Of a stretch of 5,631 bases of DNA, positions 1 through 4,807 are shown piece by piece. Positions within the stretch are counted from its first letter, which is position 1. Each line of letters begins with the position of its first letter. Below the pieces are notes generated by a model. The model was given only the letters and a program-made list of their open reading frames with translations. It was not told the DNA's origin and made no database searches. The translations under genes and the position numbers were made by a program. Origin of the DNA: Nitrospina sp. (GTDB lineage: Bacteria > Nitrospinota > Nitrospinia > Nitrospinales > Nitrospinaceae); assembly GCA_004357365.1 (NCBI GenBank), contig SMVT01000118.1, forward strand, positions 1-5,631, written 5' to 3'.

Positions 1-148
1 AGGGAACCTGTACTTTTCGGATCGGGATAACCACCGCATCCGGAAAATCGATCCCAAGGGCATCATCTCCACGGTCGCCGGCAACGGCAATATCGGCTGG
101 TTGCAGGACGGTTTGGAAGTGCGAATAACGGTACATAATTTTCCATGA
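1..148 (+). CDS. NHL-repeat (beta-propeller) protein, C-terminal end only
   Basis: This is the 3' end of a gene that begins outside the window, read from base 2 (base 1 ends the previous codon) to the TGA at 146-148. The 48 visible residues contain one clear NHL repeat: NLYFSDRDNHRIRKIDP followed by GIISTVAGNG, the typical strand-turn-strand of these six-bladed beta-propeller repeats. The residues after it (IGWLQDGLEVRITVHNFP) still align loosely with the usual inter-repeat linker (GxxGDGxxAxxAxLxxP), and translation stops exactly where the next repeat would begin. NHL propellers usually act as protein- or ligand-binding scaffolds, often secreted in bacteria, but no specific role can be read from this fragment. 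The stop overlaps the start of the next gene as ATGA, so the two are probably co-translated. The end may be natural, with the blade closed by N-terminal strands, or caused by a premature stop; the window cannot decide. Confidence 0.75.
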   Translation, partial: GNLYFSDRDNHRIRKIDPKGIISTVAGNGNIGWLQDGLEVRITVHNFP

Positions 149-1119
149 AAACATTTCGTCTGAAAACGAAGAATGTGGGTTGGCTGGGAGCGGCGGTTCT
201 GCTTCTGGCGGGGGTAGGGACCGCCTGGGCGCTGGATATCAATGCGCTCGTTCTCAGGGAACTGAAGCAGGACGGCAAATACCTGAAACTGAATTACAGC
301 GGAATGCTGTATGACCAGGGCATTCAGCAACTGGCGCGGTCGAGGCTGCTGGAAAAGGTGGAGACCCTCGATTTGAACACCCATAATATAGGCGACGAGG
401 GTGCGGAGGCGCTGGCGCAATCCAAATATCTCCAGAATCTTAAGGTCCTTTATCTATTCAATAACCAGATTGAAAGCGACGGCGTGAAAGCCCTGTTCGA
501 ATCCAAGGCCTATCCCAAGTTGACCACGATCAGTTTGTTCGGAAACAAAATTGGAACCCAAGGCGCTGAAGCCATCGCCGAGTCCCAAGCGATCATGTCT
601 CTGGAATCGCTGGATTTGACCGGCAACCAGATCGGCGACGAAGGTCTCAAAGCGTTGGCTCAATCTGAGGTGATGAGCCATATCAAGGAGCTGCTACTGG
701 CGAACAACGGAATCAGCGATCAGGGTCTCAAGTTTTTAAGCCAGTCCAAACATTTGGTTCATCTCGAAATCCTGGACCTCGGAGAAAATAAAATTGGACC
801 CGACGGCATCCAGAGTCTGGCCGATTCCAAGACCCTGACTCGCCTCAAAATCCTGTCGCTAAAAAACAACAAGCTGGGGGATCAGGGCATGCTCTCCATG
901 ACCCAGTCGCCGGTATTCAAAAACCTGATCGAGCTGGATCTGCAATGGAACGGCATCACCACCCAGGGAGCTCTGTATTTGGGAAACTCCAAGGTGTTGT
1001 TGGGCTTGCAGTTCCTCCGGATGTGGGGCAACGAGATTGGAGAAAAAGGGGTGGCGGCCATTTTGACCAAATTGAAGGGGATTAAGAATCCCCTTTACCC
1101 ATCCGCCGCAAGTGATTGA
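145..1119 (+). CDS. Secreted leucine-rich-repeat protein (nine exact 27-residue repeats)
   Basis: A 324-residue protein with an N-terminal Sec signal peptide: basic start (KTFRLKTK), hydrophobic core about residues 11-25, likely cleavage after TAWA near residue 29. The rest of the chain is almost entirely leucine-rich repeats of the ribonuclease-inhibitor-like kind. A degenerate 28-residue unit at about 47-74 is followed by nine units of exactly 27 residues from 75 to 317, consensus LxLxxNxIGDxGxxxLAxSxxLxxLxx. Only seven residues follow, so there is no anchor, membrane segment or catalytic domain. It is probably a periplasmic or extracellular curved scaffold for protein binding; its partner is unknown. 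Similar 27-residue bacterial LRRs occur, as I recall, in large families in planctomycetes and myxobacteria. The ATG overlaps the upstream NHL stop (ATGA) and has no clear Shine-Dalgarno sequence, which argues for coupling. The stop lies one base before the proA ATG. The fold is certain; the function is unassigned. Confidence 0.93.
   Translation: MKTFRLKTKNVGWLGAAVLLLAGVGTAWALDINALVLRELKQDGKYLKLNYSGMLYDQGIQQLARSRLLEKVETLDLNTHNIGDEGAEALAQSKYLQNLKVLYLFNNQIESDGVKALFESKAYPKLTTISLFGNKIGTQGAEAIAESQAIMSLESLDLTGNQIGDEGLKALAQSEVMSHIKELLLANNGISDQGLKFLSQSKHLVHLEILDLGENKIGPDGIQSLADSKTLTRLKILSLKNNKLGDQGMLSMTQSPVFKNLIELDLQWNGITTQGALYLGNSKVLLGLQFLRMWGNEIGEKGVAAILTKLKGIKNPLYPSAASD
367..1095 (+). repeat. Tandem LRR-coding repeats, nine units of 81 bp
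   Basis: Nine in-frame units of 81 bp encode residues 75-101, 102-128, 129-155, 156-182, 183-209, 210-236, 237-263, 264-290 and 291-317. Unit length is constant with no insertion or deletion. The DNA has diverged between units, but several protein positions hold: hydrophobic residues at unit positions 1, 3 and 8, Asn at 6 (His in the first unit), Gly at 12, and Ser at 19 in the first eight units. The array therefore looks like an old, selected duplication series rather than a recent slippage repeat. Confidence 0.9.
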
Positions 1120-1120
1120 C

Positions 1121-2422
1121 ATGACCGAGAGAAACTTGTCCGAAATAGCCGCAGACGCCAAAGCCGCGGCCTTGGTGCTCGCCCGATTGGATACCGAGAC
1201 CAAGAACCGGGTGTTGCAGGCCATGGCGGCGCAGATTGAAAACCATTGTGCCGAAATTCTGGAGGCCAACCGCAAGGACCTGGAGTTCGCCAAGAAAGAG
1301 AACATTCCCGATTCCCTCGTGGCGCGCCTGGCGGTGGACGAAACGAAGGTCCGGGACATGGCCCAGGGCATTCGCAGTGTCTCCGGACTGCCCGACCCGG
1401 TGGGACAGAAGCAGGGGACAATGGAGCTGGACGACGGATTGGAATTGACCCGCGTTTCCTGTCCGATCGGGGTGATCGGTGCCATTTTCGAGTCCCGGCC
1501 CGACGCCGTTCCCCAGATTTCCTCCCTATGCTTTAAATCGGGCAACGCGGTGATTTTAAAAGGCGGCGTCGAGGCGCAACACTCCAACCGGGTGATTGCC
1601 GGTCTCATTCAACAAGCCCTGTCGGAGGTGGAGGGCGTACCGGCCGCGGCAGTGCAATTGATCGAAACTCGGGCTGAAGTGGCGGAAATGTTGAAGCAGG
1701 ATCAATACATCAATCTGGTGGTTCCGCGCGGGAGTAACCAGTTTGTCCGTTACGTCCAGGAGAATACCAAGATCCCCGTCCTCGGGCATTCGGAGGGCTT
1801 GTGCCACGTGTATATCGATAAGGAAGCGGATACCGACAAGGCCATCCGGGTGGCCCTCGATTCCAAACTCCAGTATGCCGCCGCCTGCAATGCCATGGAA
1901 ACCCTGCTCGTGCATGAGGGGATCGCTCCGAATGTGTTGCCGTCCCTGATGGCGCAATTGCGTGAGAAGGAAGTGGAACTGGTGGGTTGCCTGAAAACCT
2001 GCAGTCTGATTCCCGATTTGAAAAAGGCGGAGGCCGGCGACTGGGACGCCGAATACAACAATCTCAAGTTGTCCGTCAAACTGGTGGATGATATGGCGGA
2101 GGCCATCGACCATATCAACACTCACGGGTCGGGACACACGGATACCATCGTCACCGAAAACCGGGAGAAAGCCGAACGGTTTATGAACGATGTGGATTCG
2201 GCCAGTGTCATGGTGAACGCCTCCACCCGGTTTGCGGACGGGTTCCGGTTCGGCCTCGGCGCGGAAATAGGGATCAGCACCAATAAAACCCATGCACGAG
2301 GACCGGTCGGCTTGGAAGGCCTCGTTATTTATAAATACAAACTGGTGGGCAACGGCCAGATTGTGGCGGATTATTCGGGAAAAAATGGAAAATCCTTCAA
2401 ACACAAACCACTGGATGCATAA
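1121..2422 (+). CDS. proA: Gamma-glutamyl phosphate reductase (proline biosynthesis)
   Basis: ProA reduces gamma-glutamyl phosphate, made by ProB, to glutamate-5-semialdehyde with NADPH in the cytoplasm. The semialdehyde cyclises and is finished to proline by ProC. The 433-residue product is collinear with the aldehyde-dehydrogenase-superfamily ProA proteins, slightly longer than the roughly 415-residue E. coli type. Visible hallmarks are ILEANRKDLE (about 46-55), the LPDPVG segment (about 90-95), the nucleotide-binding region CPIGVIGAIFESRPDA and NAVILKGG (about 114-149), VPRGSNQFV, GHSEGLCHVYID, the catalytic cysteine in AACNAMETLLV (Cys256), and the C-terminal FGLGAEIGISTNKTHARGPVGLEGL block. 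I choose ATG 1121. An in-frame GTG at 1112 would add three residues and overlap the LRR gene by 8 bp. Neither start has a good Shine-Dalgarno sequence, and the ATG sits one base after the LRR stop, so reinitiation is likely. proB is not in the window. Residue numbers count from ATG 1121. Confidence 0.97.
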   Translation: MTERNLSEIAADAKAAALVLARLDTETKNRVLQAMAAQIENHCAEILEANRKDLEFAKKENIPDSLVARLAVDETKVRDMAQGIRSVSGLPDPVGQKQGTMELDDGLELTRVSCPIGVIGAIFESRPDAVPQISSLCFKSGNAVILKGGVEAQHSNRVIAGLIQQALSEVEGVPAAAVQLIETRAEVAEMLKQDQYINLVVPRGSNQFVRYVQENTKIPVLGHSEGLCHVYIDKEADTDKAIRVALDSKLQYAAACNAMETLLVHEGIAPNVLPSLMAQLREKEVELVGCLKTCSLIPDLKKAEAGDWDAEYNNLKLSVKLVDDMAEAIDHINTHGSGHTDTIVTENREKAERFMNDVDSASVMVNASTRFADGFRFGLGAEIGISTNKTHARGPVGLEGLVIYKYKLVGNGQIVADYSGKNGKSFKHKPLDA

Positions 2423-2489
2423 GCGGGGGCCACAGAGAGGTGCGCCGGTTCGCGGAGTGAAGTGGGTTGTCGGGTTGGTATGCTGATTT

Positions 2490-3386
2490 ATGGAAAATGA
2501 ATCACACCACCGGCCCGAACCGGTCTACACCGACTCCCCGGAATATCCCCCTTTTTCCGGCCAGCGATTTCCCATCAATGCAAAAACCCTTTCCATTTTT
2601 TTCGGATTGTTTGCCGCCACGGTATTCACCACTTGGCTGGTGGGGGGACCCTGGTTTTCGTTTGGCCTGATCCTGATCCTGGCCACTCACGAATTCGGAC
2701 ACTACTGGGCCTGCCGGGTGAATAACGTCAATGCCACCCTGCCGAATTTTATTCCCCTGCCGCCGATACCCTTTTTTCTGAACATTGGAACGATGGGTGC
2801 GTTCATTATGATCAAGGAGCCGACACCCAACCGCAGGACGTTGATGGAGATCGGGGCTTCCGGACCGATTGCGGGATTTATCGTGGCCGTCCCCATTCTG
2901 CTGATCGGTTTGTTGAATTCGCATATAACGCTCGAGCAGAATGTGGACCCGATGACTTCCATCCGATTGGGAGATTCACTGATATTTTTGGGAATGGTCA
3001 AAGTGACTTTGGGGATCAATCCCTTTTCCATAGAGGAGACCGTCATGTTGCATCCCTTGGCCTTTGCAGGTTGGCTGGGGATGTTTTTCACGGCGTTGAA
3101 CCTGTTGCCGATGGGTCAGCTCGATGGCGGGCATGTGATTTATTCACTTTTTAATTCGAAGCATGCTTATGTCGCTCGGTTGAGTTTTCTGGCCTTACTG
3201 CTACTGGGATTTCATTGGGCCGGATGGTGGGTCTGGGCCGCTCTGGTGTTTCTTTTGGGTTTGAAACACCCGCCGGTTTTGAATGAATTGGAACCGCTTG
3301 AGCCTAGACACCGTTTCATCGGTTATCTCTCCATCGTCATATTCATCCTCACCTTTGTCCCGGTCCCGTTTGGTCTGATACAATAG
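2490..3386 (+). CDS. Site-2-protease-like intramembrane zinc metalloprotease (M50 family)
   Basis: A 298-residue polytopic inner-membrane protein. The zinc-binding HEFGH motif (His67, Glu68, His71) sits in an early membrane segment, and the second M50 motif NLLPMGQLDGGH (residues 204-215) supplies the Asp212 ligand. Between them, a PLPPIPFFLNIGTMGAFI segment and the IGASGPIAGF motif (121-130) resemble the EGY/slr-type site-2 protease subgroup of plants and bacteria rather than RseP. I see no PDZ domain. Hydrophobic segments lie near 33-51, 55-76, 126-142, 187-207, 228-260 (probably two) and 277-297. The first about 30 residues are polar and proline-rich, probably cytosolic. Such enzymes cleave transmembrane segments, commonly of anti-sigma factors or membrane-tethered regulators; no substrate is visible here. 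An in-frame stop at 2484-2486 makes ATG 2490 the first possible start. The 67-bp gap after proA holds no clear terminator or promoter, so co-transcription with proA is plausible. Confidence 0.93.
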   Translation: MENESHHRPEPVYTDSPEYPPFSGQRFPINAKTLSIFFGLFAATVFTTWLVGGPWFSFGLILILATHEFGHYWACRVNNVNATLPNFIPLPPIPFFLNIGTMGAFIMIKEPTPNRRTLMEIGASGPIAGFIVAVPILLIGLLNSHITLEQNVDPMTSIRLGDSLIFLGMVKVTLGINPFSIEETVMLHPLAFAGWLGMFFTALNLLPMGQLDGGHVIYSLFNSKHAYVARLSFLALLLLGFHWAGWWVWAALVFLLGLKHPPVLNELEPLEPRHRFIGYLSIVIFILTFVPVPFGLIQ

Positions 3387-3509
3387 TTAAATCAATAACC
3401 CATTATAAATTAAACAGTTAGGTGAATCTCCGCGCTTTGGTAAGGGCTCTTTTTGGCAAAAAAAGTTTAATTTTTAAATCCTTATAAATCAAAGGGTTAT
3501 AAATTTACC
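3386..3509. repeat. Long imperfect AT-rich inverted repeat after the protease gene
   Basis: The left outer arm 3386-3401 pairs with 3494-3509 at 13 of 16 positions, including an uninterrupted 7-bp ataaccc/gggttat block. The inner arm aaattaaac (3407-3415) pairs perfectly with gtttaattt (3465-3473), and ttataa (3403-3408) can pair with ttataa (3482-3487). The blocks are nested in the correct order, with about 15 extra bases in the right arm and a central loop of 49 bases. It begins at the last base of the protease stop codon. It could be a structured 3' end, a decayed miniature inverted-repeat element or a chance result of AT-rich sequence. No target-site duplication or strong terminator T-tract is evident. 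Confidence 0.4.
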
Positions 3510-3518
3510 CTTGGGAAA

Positions 3519-3535
3519 GTCGCCCCAGTGTCGCC
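3519..3535. promoter_or_regulatory. Possible activator site: GTCGCC direct repeats 11 bp apart
   Basis: GTCGCC occurs at 3519-3524 and again at 3530-3535, so the start-to-start distance is 11 bp, about one helical turn, as in many response-regulator sites. The segment lies roughly 90-105 bp upstream of the -35 element at 3624. A near-inverted third copy, GGCGAT, lies at 3600-3605. No regulator can be named. Confidence 0.2.
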
Positions 3536-3623
3536 TTGAGATGACTCTTATATCCATTTGAATTTATTAGTGTTATTCGATTTTTCGCAGTTATTTTGGG
3601 GCGATTCTGGACTTAAAATTGTA

Positions 3624-3652
3624 TTGACATCAAGCCCTTTGCGTGATAAATT
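3624..3652 (+). promoter_or_regulatory. Sigma70-type promoter with extended -10
   Basis: A perfect -35 hexamer TTGACA (3624-3629) is followed by a 17-bp spacer and TAAATT (3647-3652, 4 of 6 to TATAAT). The -10 is preceded by TGa at 3644-3646, giving an extended -10. The predicted start is an A near 3658-3659, about 10 nt before the structured element at 3669. It would transcribe the candidate RNA and, by read-through, the TolC-like gene. Confidence 0.65.
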
Positions 3653-3668
3653 TCTCTAATCAAAGGTT

Positions 3669-3769
3669 GGGATACTGGACAATATGCCTAAATTTTAGGC
3701 ATAACGCCTCAAAGGAATGCTTGGTTGCCATCAAGGTCTCTTTTCGGTTGTTCAGTATCCCTCTTTTTT
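3669..3769 (+). terminator. Terminator-like end formed by the long closing stem plus T6
   Basis: The 14-bp closing stem (3669-3682 with 3748-3761) ends in three G-C pairs and is followed by TC and TTTTTT (3764-3769). The hairpin encloses 65 nt, larger than a canonical intrinsic terminator, so efficiency is uncertain. It would end the small RNA or attenuate transcription into the TolC-like gene. Confidence 0.45.
3683..3703. promoter_or_regulatory. Perfect 10+1+10 palindrome, possible operator
   Basis: Arms tatgcctaaa (3683-3692) and tttaggcata (3694-3703) are perfect reverse complements around a single central T. In RNA it makes hairpin P2 of the candidate small RNA. As DNA it lies about 25-45 bp downstream of the predicted transcription start, a position where a dimeric repressor could block RNA polymerase. 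The half-site TGCCTAAA matches no regulator box I can name; the DtxR/MntR boxes I know have arms in the opposite orientation. Confidence 0.4.
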
Positions 3770-3833
3770 CCTCTCCCGACCCATTCCCAATCCATTTTGA
3801 GCCTTCCAGGGGGTTTAAGCGAAGCCTGAGTCC

Positions 3834-4676
3834 ATGATGCCCACCGTTTGCCATTCCATTCGAGGGTTACTATTGTTTCCATATATATCCCTGATTTTCA
3901 CCCTGGGGGCGTTGGGGGTTGCGGCGGCGGAGCCTCTGAACCGGCTACCCACCCTTGATGAGTCTCTGGCCATGGCCCAAAGCCGAATTTCCAAAGGAAC
4001 CTCCGCGCCAGGGACTTCCCTGCCGGAACTTCTGTTGGAGGTCAAACGCAATTATGATCTCATCTTGGCCCGGCGGGAGCAGTTGGAAATATCCCGGGAG
4101 GTTCAGGGGCATTTTAAAAAAGCTCTCACCCAGGCCGAAAAGAAATTTGAAGAAGGAGATGAAGCGGTCTCCCAATCGGCGATCACCCGGCTCAAACTGG
4201 GCCTGAACGGAACGTTGAACGACCTTGTCCGGTTCCAGAGCGATATCGCACTGGCGCAACTGCGTCTGGAACAATATCTGGGAGTCCAATGGGCTAAAAG
4301 AGTGGATTTATCCGGCCCCCCATTCCGGCCCGTGGACTTTCCGTTCAAAACCATCCGAGAGTACCTGAACACCCGGCCCTTTGCCAAGCCCAGGAAAGAA
4401 GGAACCGCAGGACCGGTCGGCGGGTACGATCTGAGAGCCACACTGATCGAGGTCAACAAGGCCAGGGAAAAAATGATCCTGGGGCGCAAGAGCCGGAAAA
4501 TGACCCGCGCCCTGCTGGTGGCCGAAGTCGCCAATTACGATTTTGGGATTGGCGATGAAGGGGATTTGTTTGAGGCGTTGATCATTTATACCCGGGTTCT
4601 GGTGGGTTATTATGAAACGGTTTACGAATTCAATCTTGCGGTTCATCGCTTCATGAAAATAGATAGTGAACCTTGA
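3834..4676 (+). CDS. Short TolC-family outer-membrane efflux-like protein
   Basis: A 280-residue protein with a Sec signal peptide (hydrophobic about 11-30, likely cleavage in VAAAEP around 30-33). After LPTLDESLAMA, which resembles the usual TolC N-terminal helix start, residues 63-150 are long amphipathic helices with the TolC pattern (NYDLILARREQL, KKFEEGDEAVSQ, LNDLVRFQSDIALAQLRLEQYLG). Residues 201-276 match the C-terminal block of many deltaproteobacterial TolC homologues, with NYDFGIGDEGDLFEALIIYT and YYETVYEFNLAV. Family members usually exceed 400 residues, so one helical hairpin and its barrel strands seem to be missing. The frame is open from signal peptide to stop without an evident frameshift, so this looks like a compact variant rather than a broken gene. 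No RND or membrane-fusion partner is adjacent. An in-frame stop at 3816-3818 limits the start to ATG 3834 or 3837. AGGGGG at 3808-3813 is too far upstream (20 nt) to be an ordinary ribosome-binding site. Confidence 0.75.
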   Translation: MMPTVCHSIRGLLLFPYISLIFTLGALGVAAAEPLNRLPTLDESLAMAQSRISKGTSAPGTSLPELLLEVKRNYDLILARREQLEISREVQGHFKKALTQAEKKFEEGDEAVSQSAITRLKLGLNGTLNDLVRFQSDIALAQLRLEQYLGVQWAKRVDLSGPPFRPVDFPFKTIREYLNTRPFAKPRKEGTAGPVGGYDLRATLIEVNKAREKMILGRKSRKMTRALLVAEVANYDFGIGDEGDLFEALIIYTRVLVGYYETVYEFNLAVHRFMKIDSEP

Positions 4677-4720
4677 TGGCGGGGACCGTTCACGGGGTTT
4701 CCCGGGAAAATAAAAATAAG

Positions 4721-4762
4721 GTATCCCGTCCGAAGGTTTCGGGGTACACTCCCCTTTTTTTT
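4721..4762 (+). terminator. Terminator-like hairpins with T8 tract after the TolC-like gene
   Basis: GGGG (4741-4744) and CCCC (4751-4754) form a 4-bp stem with a 6-nt loop directly before eight T (4755-4762). The same GGGG can instead join an 8-bp stem, 4721-4728 with 4740-4747 (one T-G wobble). The two folds exclude each other. It lies 44 bp past the TolC-like stop and 45 bp before dprA, and probably separates the two transcription units. Confidence 0.55.
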
Positions 4763-4807
4763 AACGGCCGCCGGAATTTATTGATCTATAGCGGTGTCAA
4801 GCATCCT

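Larger units (their letters stand above)
3659..3770 (+). ncRNA. Candidate structured small RNA or terminating 5' leader, no known family
   Basis: About 110 nt from the predicted start to the end of a T6 tract. Stem P1 pairs gggatactggacaa (3669-3682) with ttgttcagtatccc (3748-3761): 14 consecutive pairs including one G-U, enclosing 65 nt. Hairpin P2 (3683-3703) stacks directly on P1 with arms tatgccta/taggcata and a 5-nt loop. The remaining 44 nt can form a weaker hairpin, cttgg (3720-3724) with tcaag (3731-3735), possibly extended by aaagg pairing with the tctcttt region. T6 at 3764-3769 follows P1 by two bases, as at an intrinsic terminator. The T-tract fixes the strand as +. I recognise no riboswitch or sRNA consensus (TPP, SAM, cobalamin, c-di-GMP, fluoride, 6S). 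It is either an independent sRNA or an attenuator leader for the gene at 3834. The transcript is inferred; the stems are directly visible. Confidence 0.55.

Noticed and set aside
859..1608. 249-codon open frame on the - strand
   Set aside because: It is antisense to the end of the LRR gene and the start of proA, crosses both genes, and shows no domain. It is a shadow of GC-rich coding sequence.
1556..2404. 282-codon open frame on the - strand
   Set aside because: It is fully antisense to conserved proA coding sequence and has no recognisable protein features.
3492..3512. Hairpin aagggt/accctt as terminator of the protease gene
   Set aside because: The stem is only 6 bp with a 9-nt AT loop, and it is followed by ggg rather than a T-tract. 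It also competes with the larger inverted repeat.
3669..3761. 93-bp miniature transposon (MITE) with 14-bp terminal inverted repeats
   Set aside because: The flanking bases show no target-site duplication. The promoter just upstream and T6 just downstream fit an RNA gene or leader better. Other copies in the genome would reopen this.
3643..3837. 64-codon + strand reading frame across the structured leader
   Set aside because: It has only a weak GTG start with no ribosome-binding site, a composition unlike the real genes, and it overlaps the promoter -10 and the RNA stems. Its length is easily reached by chance.
4693..4704. CGGG-GTTT-CCCG hairpin as terminator of the TolC-like gene
   Set aside because: It has four pairs followed by A-rich, not T-rich, sequence. 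The T8 tract further downstream is the better terminator candidate.
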